Of a stretch of 64,000 bases of DNA, positions 18,125-26,593 are shown in pieces. How positions within the stretch are numbered: the first letter of the stretch is position 1; every line of letters starts with the position of its first letter. The DNA lies in NCBI GenBank assembly GCA_965229715.1, contig CBDDJL010000004.1, forward strand, positions 682,001 through 746,000, read 5' to 3'. The DNA comes from JAVJST01 sp965229715 (GTDB lineage: Bacteria; Pseudomonadota; Alphaproteobacteria; Rhodospirillales; Casp-alpha2). A program made the position numbers and the translations under genes. The notes under the pieces are model-generated. The model made no database searches. It saw only the letters and a list, made by a program, of their open reading frames with translations, and was not told where the DNA came from.

Positions 18125-18228
18125 TCAAAGCCCGGAAAGCATGCCTCGCCAAGCGACGAGGTAACGCATTCAAAGCCTGGCGTGAGCGTTGCGACTTGGT
18201 CGAGAATCCCGGTCGTTGGGTGAGGCTG

Positions 18229-18960
18229 TCAGGCGAGCCAGCCGGCAACCTGCGTCTGATACATGACAAACAGGCCGAGAGCCGCTGTCGCGGCGCCGAT
18301 GCCGCCCTGCAGGAGGGTATTGAGCCGGGTGAGCCGCCGCCCGGTCCAGCCGAGCGGCACGGCGATCACGGTCGAAAGCGCCGCCATGCCGGCAACGGAG
18401 CCGACCCCGAAGACGGCGACATAGAGCAATCCCGTCCAGGCGCTATCCGCCGTTGCAACGGTCAACACGACGAGCGCCGCCGAACCGGCCATGCCATGCA
18501 TCAACCCGACGGCGAGCGAGCGCAGTGGCAGCGTCTCCGGATGATCGTGATCGTGGCGCTCTGCGTCGTGCGGGACGGGGTCACCCTTGTGCGAGTGGGC
18601 ATGGAGATGAACCGTTCCGTCACCGTGCCGGTGGACGTGAAAATGGATGCGCTCGCGGATCAGGCGGTGCATGACCTGACCGCCCAACAGCACGAGCATC
18701 ACACCGACTGCGAACTCGAGCCATGCGGCAAGGCCGTCGCCGATAACGAAACCGAACACGACGGCCGTTCCGGCAACGGCGATCAACGTCGCCGCATGAC
18801 CGATACCCCAGGCAACGCCATGTCGTAGAATCGACCGCCGCGAACGCTTGCCGCTGGCGAGCGAAGACACCGCCGCCACATGGTCGGGCTCAAGCGCATG
18901 TTGAAGGCCGATGAACAGGCCCAGCAACAATACACCGCCAAACGTCAGATCCAGTTCCAC
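18229..18960 (-). CDS. nickel/cobalt-type permease (NicO/UreH-like)
   Basis: A 243-residue membrane protein with about six helices. Helix I contains HALEPDH (residues 21-27), the H-x4-D-H signature of NiCoT/NicO transporters. A long hydrophilic loop at about 105-145 is rich in His and Asp (HFHVHRHGDG, HLHAHSHKGD, ERHDHDHPE), typical of metal-handling loops. A second histidine motif, GLMHGMAGSAAL, is in a later helix. Uptake versus efflux (RcnA-like) cannot be decided. No urease or hydrogenase genes are in the window. Confidence 0.83.
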   Translation of the reverse strand: MELDLTFGGVLLLGLFIGLQHALEPDHVAAVSSLASGKRSRRSILRHGVAWGIGHAATLIAVAGTAVVFGFVIGDGLAAWLEFAVGVMLVLLGGQVMHRLIRERIHFHVHRHGDGTVHLHAHSHKGDPVPHDAERHDHDHPETLPLRSLAVGLMHGMAGSAALVVLTVATADSAWTGLLYVAVFGVGSVAGMAALSTVIAVPLGWTGRRLTRLNTLLQGGIGAATAALGLFVMYQTQVAGWLA

Positions 18961-19053
18961 ATCGCGCTCCGTTCGAGGGACTGCCGTCGAGGAGTGACGA
19001 TAGGCCCAAGCATGCCGAGTATCAACACTTTGGGCCGGCGGGAGGCCCGCTGT

Positions 19054-19536
19054 TCAGTGGCTTACGCCGGCCGTTGTCTTGCCATGGAACAACACGGCAA
19101 TGCCCGCCGCGATCAACAAGGCGCCAACGACTTGTTGCCAGGCGATTGTCTCACCGAAGAACACCGCAGAGGCAAATAGCGCGATTACGATCGTTCCGGC
19201 GACGATAACCGGTATGGCGATGCTCGCGGACATCTGTTCGCGGCCGTCGAGCCCGCCGAACAGGTAAAAGTAGGCGATCTCGGCGCCACCGATGCAGAGC
19301 CCCGCCAGGATCGCCCAAGCAAATGTCGGCGTGCTGAGGGAGAAGTTCTCGACCCCACGGTTCCACAAGACGGCGGCAAAGATTCCCGAGGTCGTCAGCG
19401 CCGAAAGCTGCAAGGTCACCGTCGCCAATACGATGGTTTCCGCCGATTCGGGCACCGCGTTGCCAGAGGCTTTGACGAACACGTTGTAGCCGGCATAAAG
19501 GAACGTCGCAGTTGCAAGCAGGATGATGGACGTCAT
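19054..19536 (-). CDS. EamA/DMT-superfamily small transporter-like protein
   Basis: A 160-residue membrane protein with about five hydrophobic segments and one EamA-type domain; the C-terminal half (AIPVIVAGTIVIALFASAVFFGE, split around residue 115, then QQVVGALLIAAGIAVL) is typical. Full DMT exporters have two such repeats, so this is a half-size form that probably works as a dimer. It lies 31 bp downstream of the TetR gene on the same strand and could be its target. Substrate unknown. Confidence 0.75.
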   Translation of the reverse strand: MTSIILLATATFLYAGYNVFVKASGNAVPESAETIVLATVTLQLSALTTSGIFAAVLWNRGVENFSLSTPTFAWAILAGLCIGGAEIAYFYLFGGLDGREQMSASIAIPVIVAGTIVIALFASAVFFGETIAWQQVVGALLIAAGIAVLFHGKTTAGVSH

Positions 19537-19567
19537 GGTGCTGTCTCCGGGGCACTTCGAAATGCGG

Positions 19568-20224
19568 TTACGTTTTCGCGGTTGGCTGAAAACCGAGATG
19601 GCACCACAAAGCCTGGCGAATCTCCTCGACCGTGCCGACCATGTCGAAGTCGCCGAGAATGTTGGACCGCGCCATAACGCCGTCGAGCATCGTCGAGATC
19701 ATGGTGGCGACGGCGGCCGGATCCACCGCGCGGAAAACGCCCTGATCGATGCCGTCGCGAATGCTTCGCTGCAGGATTTCGTCCTCGTGGCGATAGAACC
19801 GTTTGATCGGCTCATGCGCTTCCGGAATGTTGCCGATGACGCCCCTGCAATCGAGGCTGATTTTGACCACGGAGCGAAGCTGCGGCGCCAGGGCGATGTG
19901 CACATCGAGCCAATCGCTGATCGCATCCGCCGGGTTGGCGTGCTGCTCATCGGCTCTGTGTGCCTCGAACATTTCGAAGGCCTCGTCGATGGCGTTCTCG
20001 ATTGCGGCCCGGAACAGCGCCTTCTTGTCGGCGAAGTGATAGTAAATCATGGCGCTGTTGACGTTCGCCGCCCGGCTGATGTCGCGGATCGTGACGAGCG
20101 CGTAGTGACGCTCGGCAAACAGACCGAGGGCGATCTTGGCCAGTTCCCGGGCACTCGGCGCAGGGCGATCGGCTGCACGGCGTCCAAGGCGCGGTTCTTG
20201 CCGGCGGGCTGCACTCTTAGCCAT
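19568..20224 (-). CDS. TetR family transcriptional regulator
   Basis: A 218-residue regulator (ATG 20224). The N-terminal TetR helix-turn-helix is at about residues 28-75 (LAKIALGLFAERHYALVTIRD, split here only for reference, then NSAMIYYHFADKKALF). The C-terminal ligand domain is all-helical and unclassified. An in-frame start at 20254 would overlap the upstream cyclodeaminase gene by 22 bp; the choice is uncertain. It lies in a minus-strand run FtcD, cyclodeaminase, TetR, EamA, so it may regulate this cluster or the EamA protein. Confidence 0.87.
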   Translation of the reverse strand: MAKSAARRQEPRLGRRAADRPAPSARELAKIALGLFAERHYALVTIRDISRAANVNSAMIYYHFADKKALFRAAIENAIDEAFEMFEAHRADEQHANPADAISDWLDVHIALAPQLRSVVKISLDCRGVIGNIPEAHEPIKRFYRHEDEILQRSIRDGIDQGVFRAVDPAAVATMISTMLDGVMARSNILGDFDMVGTVEEIRQALWCHLGFQPTAKT

Positions 20225-20232
20225 ATCTCCGC

Positions 20233-20862
20233 TCACGAGCCGATGGCGTCGCAAACATACGCGTAGACGGCATCCCGCGACGAGGCGCCGTCGGCCAACA
20301 AGCCCTCGACGGTTGCCGCGGTCCCCCGGATAAAGCTCTCGTCCTTGATCGACGGCAGATTGATTCGGACGTTCATCACAGCGCCTTCAAGCCCCGCATA
20401 GGCCTGTTGAGAGGCCACGCCGAGATCGCTTAACGCATTGGCGTTGGACTTTCCAGGCAGCCGCTCGGTCAATTTCATGACCGCCAGGCATTCGTTAGCG
20501 ATCCCGAGAGGCGACTGAACGGCCTCCTTGTATCCGGCCTGAATTGCCGCTCGGCGCGCGGCAATCTCTTCTTCGGATTCCTTCGGCATCTTGAACGCGG
20601 CCATGACGCCGTTAAACGCCTCGGTATCGAGATCGATGCGTTGTTGAAGGCTCGCCGCCAAGGACTCGGCCTCACCAAGCACCTCGTTAAGCTCTGACGT
20701 GTGCTCTTCATAGCCTTTCTTGCCGATGCTGAGGTTGCAGACCATGGCGACGAGCTGTGCACCGAGCGCGCCGGACAAGGCGGCGACACTGCCGCCGCCC
20801 GGCGCGGGCGAGTTCGATCCAAGCTCGCGATTAAAGGCGTCGATCGAGAGATCTGCCAGCAT
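20233..20862 (-). CDS. cyclodeaminase/cyclohydrolase family protein (FTCD C-domain type)
   Basis: A 209-residue all-helical protein of the formimidoyltetrahydrofolate cyclodeaminase/FchA family. It matches the N-terminal APGGGSVAALSGALGAQLVAM core and the DTEAFNGVMAAFKMP segment typical of the family. It releases ammonia from 5-formimino-THF to give 5,10-methenyl-THF. Located 11 bp downstream of the formimidoyltransferase gene: the two activities that are fused in animals are separate but adjacent here. Role in histidine or purine degradation is inferred; no hut genes are in the window. Confidence 0.9.
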   Translation of the reverse strand: MLADLSIDAFNRELGSNSPAPGGGSVAALSGALGAQLVAMVCNLSIGKKGYEEHTSELNEVLGEAESLAASLQQRIDLDTEAFNGVMAAFKMPKESEEEIAARRAAIQAGYKEAVQSPLGIANECLAVMKLTERLPGKSNANALSDLGVASQQAYAGLEGAVMNVRINLPSIKDESFIRGTAATVEGLLADGASSRDAVYAYVCDAIGS

Positions 20863-20873
20863 GATCCCGCCCC

Positions 20874-21815
20874 CTAACCTTCGAGTTCGAGTAGATGGTT
20901 TTCAAGAATCTGGGTCTTGTAATCCCAGGGACCGTTGATGGCCTCGAGTTGCAGGTACCACTCGGCAGTCTGAACCAGAACCTCAGCACCGATCGTGCCG
21001 CATACCTGACCGGCGAGAACGTTGACGCCGTACCGGCGGGCCTCGTCACGAAGCAGGTTGAAAACCTGATGCAGCGGCGTATCCAGCGGATTCGTTATTT
21101 CACATGAAACCACCGTGCACTTCTCGCCGGTTCTGCGATGTATCTGCGGCAGCCCGATGACACCCTGAATATTGGCGAACCCGCCGTGCTTGCCGCGCAC
21201 CTGGCGCGCCAGCTTTTTGGCGATTTCGAGATCCGTCGTATCGAGCACCACGTTAAAGTAGGCGTCGTGTTGCTCCAGCGCGCCGACGATCGTGGCACCG
21301 GCCGTCGGGTGCAACTTGGCGGGACCGATATCCGGTGCCCGGTCGGTATCCGTCAGCACTGCTTCCTTGAGGCCCTCGTAGTTGCCCTTGCGAATAACGG
21401 TCAGCCCTTCGTGTTCCGGCTTACGCGCATTCTTGCCGGTATAGTAGATCGGCACGTCGTACCGCTTGAAGATCTCCTGGCCCAGTTCTTCGGCGAAGTC
21501 CCGGCACTCCTCGATGGTGATGCCTTTGGCCGGATAGATCTCGATCGTATCGACGGCGCCGATACGAGGATGACGACCGTGTTGATTCTCCATATCGATT
21601 AACGCGTAAGCCTTGCCTGCCGCATCGAGCAAGGCGTCGCGCATAGCCTCTGGGCGTCCCAGCACTTCGATCGGCAATCGGTCGAAATCGGCGTCCGGCT
21701 CGTAGCCGATCAGCTTCACGCCATCCCGGTCGCGGAACTGGCCGGCAATCTGTTCGATGACTTCTTCACGGGTGCCATCGCTGAAATTCGGGTCTGAAAG
21801 AATGTAACTCGACAT
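20874..21815 (-). CDS. ftcD: glutamate formimidoyltransferase
   Basis: A 313-residue enzyme that transfers the formimino group from N-formimino-L-glutamate to tetrahydrofolate. Family landmarks include the N-terminal PNFSDGTREEVIEQI, the folate/active-site region NQHGRHPRIGAVDTIEIYP and VLDTTDLEIAKKLARQVRG. The length equals the transferase half of the animal bifunctional enzyme. Two adjacent in-frame ATGs exist (21821 and 21815); the ribosome-binding site GGGAG fits the inner one better. First gene of the folate/formimino pair. Confidence 0.92.
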   Translation of the reverse strand: MSSYILSDPNFSDGTREEVIEQIAGQFRDRDGVKLIGYEPDADFDRLPIEVLGRPEAMRDALLDAAGKAYALIDMENQHGRHPRIGAVDTIEIYPAKGITIEECRDFAEELGQEIFKRYDVPIYYTGKNARKPEHEGLTVIRKGNYEGLKEAVLTDTDRAPDIGPAKLHPTAGATIVGALEQHDAYFNVVLDTTDLEIAKKLARQVRGKHGGFANIQGVIGLPQIHRRTGEKCTVVSCEITNPLDTPLHQVFNLLRDEARRYGVNVLAGQVCGTIGAEVLVQTAEWYLQLEAINGPWDYKTQILENHLLELEG

Positions 21816-21947
21816 CGGCATTTACTCCCTTTGCCTGTCTGGGTGGGCGATTCAGACGCCTCGTATTCGTTTTTTCGCCGCCGTGCCCCGAGCCAAGTAT
21901 CGCAGGCCTGTTGCAGCGTTCATCGAGTAAACCACCGTGCTTTTAAA

Positions 21948-21961
21948 TAATCAATTGATTA
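21948..21961. promoter_or_regulatory. perfect 14-bp palindrome in the ftcD/amidotransferase intergenic region
   Basis: TAATCAATTGATTA within a markedly AT-rich stretch (21940-21980) between the divergent ftcD and amidotransferase genes. It is a plausible binding site for a dimeric regulator such as the nearby TetR protein; this rests on symmetry only. The rest of the 256-bp gap holds no gene. Confidence 0.4.
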
Positions 21962-22071
21962 ATTAATTAATAAATCACACGGATCACATTGAAGCTTACG
22001 CTTCATATTGTTGCGACGGCGGGTCGTGGGCGATATAGACACGCACTCCGACACCATTCGAAAGAAACGCC

Positions 22072-22779
22072 ATGACCCGCGTTGCAGTTCTCGAGACCGG
22101 CCCCGTCATCGACACCCTGAAAGCCAAATACGGCAGTTATCCGGATATGTTCGCCCGGCTGCTGAAAAGCGCCGACCCGGATCTCGATGTTTCATCGGTC
22201 TCGCTGATCGACGGCGAACCCCTGCCCGACCCGCGAGCCTACGGCGGCTACCTGATTACCGGCTCGCGTTACGGGGTCTACGAAGACCATGGATGGATTC
22301 CACCGCTCAAGCAGTTCATTCGCGACACCGCCGCCGTGGACCGTCCCATGGTCGGGATCTGTTTCGGTCATCAGGCCATGGCGGAAGCCTACGGTGGCAA
22401 GGTCGAGAAATCGAAGAAGGGTTGGGGTTGCGGACTACACGGATACGATATCCGTAGCACCAAACCCTGGATGAGCAACGCCTTGCCCAAGGTCGACGTC
22501 CTGGCCCTGCATCAGGATCAGGTCGTCAATCCGCCACCGGATGCAGAGCTGATCGCCGGTTGGGATTTCTGCGAGTACGGCGGCTTTCAGTACGGACCGA
22601 AAGCCATGTCGTTCCAGTTTCATCCGGAGTTTGCGCCGAATTTCTTCCGCGAACTGCTCGTGTCGCGACGCGGCACGATCATCCCTGAAGACATCGCAGA
22701 TGCCGGGATCGAATCGATTCGCGATGATTTGGATTCACCGACGGTCGCCCGCTGGATGAGCGGGTTTCTGCGAGGCTGA
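22072..22779 (+). CDS. class I glutamine amidotransferase-like protein
   Basis: A 235-residue GATase1 protein of the GMP-synthase-like subgroup. The nucleophile Cys is in GICFGHQAMAEA (near residue 102), and the His-Glu pair is in FQFHPEFAP (near residue 185). It is a free-standing amidase domain with no synthetase partner next to it; members act on gamma-glutamyl compounds or on small peptides and polyamine conjugates. Divergent from ftcD. Substrate unknown. Confidence 0.88.
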   Translation: MTRVAVLETGPVIDTLKAKYGSYPDMFARLLKSADPDLDVSSVSLIDGEPLPDPRAYGGYLITGSRYGVYEDHGWIPPLKQFIRDTAAVDRPMVGICFGHQAMAEAYGGKVEKSKKGWGCGLHGYDIRSTKPWMSNALPKVDVLALHQDQVVNPPPDAELIAGWDFCEYGGFQYGPKAMSFQFHPEFAPNFFRELLVSRRGTIIPEDIADAGIESIRDDLDSPTVARWMSGFLRG

Positions 22780-22800
22780 GGGTTGCAGCGAGCCATCTCG

Positions 22801-22829
22801 ATTAGGTAATATCCCTAATATAATTTTTT
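22801..22829 (+). terminator. weak rho-independent terminator after the amidotransferase gene
   Basis: Stem ATTAGG (22801-22806) and CCTAAT (22814-22819) with a 7-nt loop, followed by ATAATTTTTT. The stem is short and AT-rich, so efficiency is doubtful. The AT-rich tract may also be part of the promoter of the FecR-domain gene at 22906. Confidence 0.4.
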
Positions 22830-22905
22830 ACTATAATTTTGCGCATGTGCGAGTCTTTTGGGGCGCTCGGGGGACGTTTGTCAAAGCATCTGCCTAGGGG
22901 TAACC

Positions 22906-23562
22906 ATGACCACAATACGACCTTTTTTCGTTCTCGTTCTCATCGTCGGCGCGATGCTGACGACGATGCCCGCGGCCGCCGCCGAACCGGCCGGCCGCGT
23001 CGAAAAAATCAGAGGTGAAGCAATCCGCGCCGGCAGCGACGGCACGCAGGAAGCGCTGCAGTCAGGATCCATTATCTATGTCGGTGACGTCATCACCACG
23101 GGCGACGAATCCCGTCTCCGCGTGCGCTTCAGCGACACGTCGTCACTGCAACTCAGCGACAATGCCGAGTTCGTGATCGACGAACTGGTGCATCAGAGTC
23201 CAGGCGAGCCGGGCAACCAGGCACTGGAAGTCGCGGAAGGCGTTTTCCGCTTTATCTCCGGTGCCATCGCTGCTGCCGACAACCAGAACATTTCGCTGAC
23301 CACGCCGGTCGCGACCATCGGTATCCGCGGCACCAACGTTGTGTTCGGCATCCTGACCGTCGGCATGCCGGTCGGCCAGCCTCACTACGGCTTCCAGATC
23401 TGGGACGGCGCCGTGGAAATCAGCACCCTCGCGGGCTCAGTCGTTCTCGACGAGCCGGGTGAAGGCACATTCCTGCCGCTGACCGAGATCGCCGCGCCGA
23501 CACCGGTTCGCCAATGGACCGAGGAAGAAGCGGCAGAAGCGCGCAATCTCGTCTCGTTCTAG
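22906..23562 (+). CDS. exported FecR-domain protein
   Basis: A 218-residue protein with a Sec signal (residues 1-25, ending PAAAA) and a single FecR domain. Key segments are GDVITTGDESRLRVRFSDTS, the hydrophobic SGAIAAADNQ region and the conserved TPVATIGIRGT near residue 144. Unlike FecR of iron-signalling operons it has no cytoplasmic anti-sigma part or membrane helix, and no FecI or TonB receptor is nearby. The same domain forms the N-terminus of the type I secretion cargo at 52159. ATG 22906 follows AGGGG. Periplasmic or surface scaffolding is possible; function unknown. Confidence 0.85.
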   Translation: MTTIRPFFVLVLIVGAMLTTMPAAAAEPAGRVEKIRGEAIRAGSDGTQEALQSGSIIYVGDVITTGDESRLRVRFSDTSSLQLSDNAEFVIDELVHQSPGEPGNQALEVAEGVFRFISGAIAAADNQNISLTTPVATIGIRGTNVVFGILTVGMPVGQPHYGFQIWDGAVEISTLAGSVVLDEPGEGTFLPLTEIAAPTPVRQWTEEEAAEARNLVSF

Positions 23563-23573
23563 ATCACATTCGC

Positions 23574-23611
23574 ATGGTCTGATGAACCGCTTACCTGATT
23601 CATCAGACCAT
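23574..23611. repeat. 13-bp inverted repeat between convergent genes
   Basis: Perfect arms ATGGTCTGATGAA (23574-23586) and TTCATCAGACCAT (23599-23611), 12-nt loop, placed 12 bp after the FecR-domain stop. No T-tract follows on either strand, so it is not a canonical terminator. It could stabilise mRNA 3-prime ends or slow transcription from both sides. Confidence 0.6.
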
Positions 23612-23684
23612 AACCGTCTCAAGGGTCGAGATCGAAACAGGTTTCACGGGTCGTGAAAGCAGTTCCGGCAATACACGATCGGCG

Positions 23685-24119
23685 CTAGTTGCCGGCGGCT
23701 GCGGCACCCTCGCCGCCCCATCGCGTCGCGACGAATCCGATAATGAAGCCGACGATGGCGCCTTCGAGCACAAACCAGAACGGCGACTGCAGTGCACCGT
23801 CCGGGCCGAATAATGCGGCTAGGAATGTGCGCATAAGATCATAGGCGAAAAACGTCAGTACGAAGTTCATCCAGCTGCCGATCAATGGCGCGCGGATCCA
23901 CCATGGCAGTGGCAGCTTGAGCACCGGATGCCGGGTGAATACGCCAAACACGCCGATCACCGCACCAACGGTCGGATACCAGAGAAGAATACCGGTCCGT
24001 TCCAGCAACGTGGCGTCAGCGTAGACATAGGGAATGGCGACAAAGCCGGCGAGGCCGAACGCCAGACCGACAATCTTGCCAATGGCGATCCGGCCGACCA
24101 ATGACGGCTTGCTGAACAT
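23685..24119 (-). CDS. hypothetical small integral membrane protein
   Basis: A 144-residue protein with about four hydrophobic segments: around residues 8-30, 40-60, 78-100 and 115-135. I recognise no family. ATG 24119 has an excellent ribosome-binding site (AAAGGAG, 5 nt), which excludes the longer form from 24152. An FNR/FixK-type box sits about 66 bp upstream of the start codon, suggesting oxygen- or nitric-oxide-responsive expression. Topology suggests both ends are cytoplasmic. Probably monocistronic. Confidence 0.78.
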   Translation of the reverse strand: MFSKPSLVGRIAIGKIVGLAFGLAGFVAIPYVYADATLLERTGILLWYPTVGAVIGVFGVFTRHPVLKLPLPWWIRAPLIGSWMNFVLTFFAYDLMRTFLAALFGPDGALQSPFWFVLEGAIVGFIIGFVATRWGGEGAAAAGN

Positions 24120-24176
24120 GAGAGAACTCCTTTCTTGTGGTTGTCCTCTCATGGTCCCATGGACGTGCAGCTTACG

Positions 24177-24194
24177 CCTTGATCCGGATCAAGG
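24177..24194. promoter_or_regulatory. FNR/FixK/DNR-like anaerobox
   Basis: A perfect 18-bp palindrome whose core TTGATCCGGATCAA (24179-24192) equals the TTGAT-N4-ATCAA consensus of FNR/FixK/ANR-type CRP-superfamily regulators. It is centred about 66 bp upstream of the membrane-protein start at 24119 and overlaps the last codons of the glycosidase gene. No other exact match to this consensus was noticed in the window. Confidence 0.72.
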
Positions 24195-25991
24195 CCCGGA
24201 ACCTGGGACACAGCCGTCCCAAGCATGCTCTTCCAGCACAGACAGGGCTGGCAGCAGGGCGCCCCAGGCATAGAATCCATCCGTATCCGGTTGATCGTGG
24301 ACCGCGCCTGTCTCGGCATTGAAGTTCTCGCCGCAAAGCCGTTCACGCCAGTTCAGTTCGAAGAGCCGCCAGCTCATCTCGGCAAGTGCCGTTGCTTCCG
24401 CTGCTCGGTCGGCGCGCCGCAGACCGATATAAGTCCAGAAATTGAGTGGTCCCCAGATGCGCCCCCGCCAATAGACATTGTCATGGTAGGCCGGATCGTC
24501 GCGAGTGACCGACGGCAGCCCGTAATCGCCGCCGAACTTTGCCGGATCCAAAAGGTACCCGCCGATCATGCGGTCAGTTTGGTCCTCCGTCGCGACGCCC
24601 GCCGCCAACGGGAAAAACGATGTCGGAGCAATCGACGGCACGAATGTGCCGTCCAGCATACGGTTGGCGTAAACGCCCCGGCTTTCATCCCATAGCCACT
24701 CGGCAATGCGCGCCTTGTGCGCCTTGTTGCTCTCCCTCAGTTCCGCCGACAAGTCATTCTTGCCGAGCTCCGCGGCCATCAATGCCAGAACTTCGCCGTC
24801 GATGGCGGCGATACTGTTCATGCCGACGTCAGCCGCCAGCAGCTTGCCCGTTGCCTCCTCGAACGGAACCGGATCGTGCAGCGGCGAATTGTCCATGGTC
24901 GATTCGTCCTTCGCCGCCAGCTTCGTGCCCTTGTAAAGGCCGTCGCCGGCGTCGAGGCTGGTGCCGAAGCAGAGCAGGCCGGTATCGCCCAATCGCCGCC
25001 GTTCCCACCACCAACGGTAATTCCGCAGCAATCCGTCGACGTAACGTTCGAGCAGATCGCGCCGACCCGTGCGCCGATACAGCGACCAGACGACCCACGA
25101 TGCGATCGGCGGCTGGGTGCGATCCAGCCAGGCATCGTTACCGGTTACCAGACACGGAAAATTCCCGGCCTCGGTCTGCCAGGCGAATACCGCGTCAAGA
25201 TTGTCGATGGCCGCCTCGGCATCGAACAGGCCCCACATCCAGGCATTGTAGAGAATATCGTTCAGCCAGACCCCAAAGCCGCCGAACTTCTTTGTGTTCC
25301 AGAAACGACTCAGGCACGTGTAGGCTCGGTCGTTGACACCGTCCCAGACATGATTCCAGGCCATCACGTCGTAGACGGCCTGACGCGATTCCGGCATGGC
25401 GGCGGCTTCTGCGGGAATATCCTCAGCGTCATCCAGTCGTATCCTGACCGTCATCGACGGTGCTTCCTCCAGATTGAAGCGAAGCACCATGAAGTCGCCC
25501 TGTTCGGCGCGCGAGCCCAGATAGAAGTATCCGCGCTCATCGAGTTCGGCGGCCAATGCATCGAGGTCGTCGTGCACCGTCGCCATCAGGGGCTTCTTGT
25601 CGGCGTCGACCCGGAAACCGTCGCCGGCGACGGTCATGCCCGTTTCGCGGTCGAACGTGAAGCGCGCGCCCGCCGGGCCCGAGAGACACAGAATGACCCA
25701 GAAACGTAGTCCCCATTCGCCGTGCGCGCGGCTTTCCCAATTGATCGTCAGCGCTCTATCCGTGGAATCGTACCGCCAGTCGAGCGACGTCCCGGCCACG
25801 TCGGTTGAAAACCGGACACCCACTGGATCGTGGCGACGCTCGCCGAAAGTGATTTCAGGTCCCGGTTCCAGCACCGAAACGCGGTTCGAAGACGAGGCAT
25901 AAAGCACCGGCGTGACGACGAAACCGGACGCGCCGTGGCTGATCTCCGCCGGTCGTTCCGGCGTCCATGTCCACCACCGGTCCCGCTTCAT
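24189..25991 (-). CDS. MGH1/GH63-like glycoside hydrolase
   Basis: A 600-residue enzyme with an N-terminal beta-sandwich (about 1-210) and a C-terminal (alpha/alpha)6 barrel. Barrel motifs include ESTMDNSP (candidate acid Asp near 366), YHDNVYWRGRIWGPLNFW and CGENFNAETG (candidate base Glu near 553), matching the mannosylglycerate/glucosylglycerate hydrolase (MGH1-type, GH63) group. No signal peptide, so cytoplasmic. It is the last gene of the importer operon and overlaps the isochorismatase-like gene by 4 bp. It may split an imported compatible-solute glycoside, but the exact sugar is an inference. Confidence 0.85.
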   Translation of the reverse strand: MKRDRWWTWTPERPAEISHGASGFVVTPVLYASSSNRVSVLEPGPEITFGERRHDPVGVRFSTDVAGTSLDWRYDSTDRALTINWESRAHGEWGLRFWVILCLSGPAGARFTFDRETGMTVAGDGFRVDADKKPLMATVHDDLDALAAELDERGYFYLGSRAEQGDFMVLRFNLEEAPSMTVRIRLDDAEDIPAEAAAMPESRQAVYDVMAWNHVWDGVNDRAYTCLSRFWNTKKFGGFGVWLNDILYNAWMWGLFDAEAAIDNLDAVFAWQTEAGNFPCLVTGNDAWLDRTQPPIASWVVWSLYRRTGRRDLLERYVDGLLRNYRWWWERRRLGDTGLLCFGTSLDAGDGLYKGTKLAAKDESTMDNSPLHDPVPFEEATGKLLAADVGMNSIAAIDGEVLALMAAELGKNDLSAELRESNKAHKARIAEWLWDESRGVYANRMLDGTFVPSIAPTSFFPLAAGVATEDQTDRMIGGYLLDPAKFGGDYGLPSVTRDDPAYHDNVYWRGRIWGPLNFWTYIGLRRADRAAEATALAEMSWRLFELNWRERLCGENFNAETGAVHDQPDTDGFYAWGALLPALSVLEEHAWDGCVPGSGP

Positions 25992-26593
25992 GCCGCATCT
26001 CCGGTGGCGAGCACAACATCAGTTGTAACCAGTTCGATTTGCTGATCGAAGCGCGGATAGATATGCCGCAGGCAAGCGTCGTGCGATGCGCGATCGGAAC
26101 TCGCCACCGCGTCCGTAACGACAATTGTCCGATATCCGAGATCCACCGCTGAAAGGGCTGTCGCCAAAACACAGACATCGGTCTCTACACCGGAAAGGAT
26201 CAGTGCCGGCGGTTTCACGCGGTCGAGGTGTTCGACAAAAGACGGCGAATCGAAGGCATCGTGGACACGTTTGTCGTGCACCGATCCGGGTTCTGCGAGC
26301 GGTGCGAGATCGGGATGCAGATCGAGTACGTCCGCGCCGGCTGTTTTCTGGGTCACGGCATGCCAGTGATCGTAGTAACGCCGCCAGCACCCGGTCGCAT
26401 CGGCAGGGGTTTCGGCGGTTATGAACCGGGTCCAGAGCGTCGGCCACGGACCTGATGCGAGACGCTTGATAGGGCCGATCAGCGCGAGGCCGGCTTCGCC
26501 GAACCATGGCCCGGGTTCGAGAAAGATCCGCTGCATGTCGACGCAAACGTGAACGGCCTCGGCCGGAATCGGCCCGAACGATAGATCATTCAT
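25988..26593 (-). CDS. isochorismatase-like cysteine hydrolase
   Basis: A 201-residue hydrolase of the isochorismatase/nicotinamidase fold. Catalytic Asp in CVDMQ (residue 19), Lys in VHDKRVHDAF and Cys in ETDVCVLATA are all present. These enzymes cleave amides or carbamates (nicotinamide, ureidoacrylate, N-carbamoyl compounds). The ATG at 26593 overlaps the end of the ATPase gene by 8 bp, and the stop overlaps the glycosidase start by 4 bp, so it is firmly in the operon. It may process the imported compound; substrate unknown. Confidence 0.88.
   Translation of the reverse strand: MNDLSFGPIPAEAVHVCVDMQRIFLEPGPWFGEAGLALIGPIKRLASGPWPTLWTRFITAETPADATGCWRRYYDHWHAVTQKTAGADVLDLHPDLAPLAEPGSVHDKRVHDAFDSPSFVEHLDRVKPPALILSGVETDVCVLATALSAVDLGYRTIVVTDAVASSDRASHDACLRHIYPRFDQQIELVTTDVVLATGDAA

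Noticed and set aside
18150..18172. Weak hairpin after the Lrp gene
   Set aside because: Only a 5-bp CCTCG/CGAGG stem without a T-tract; not enough for a terminator call.
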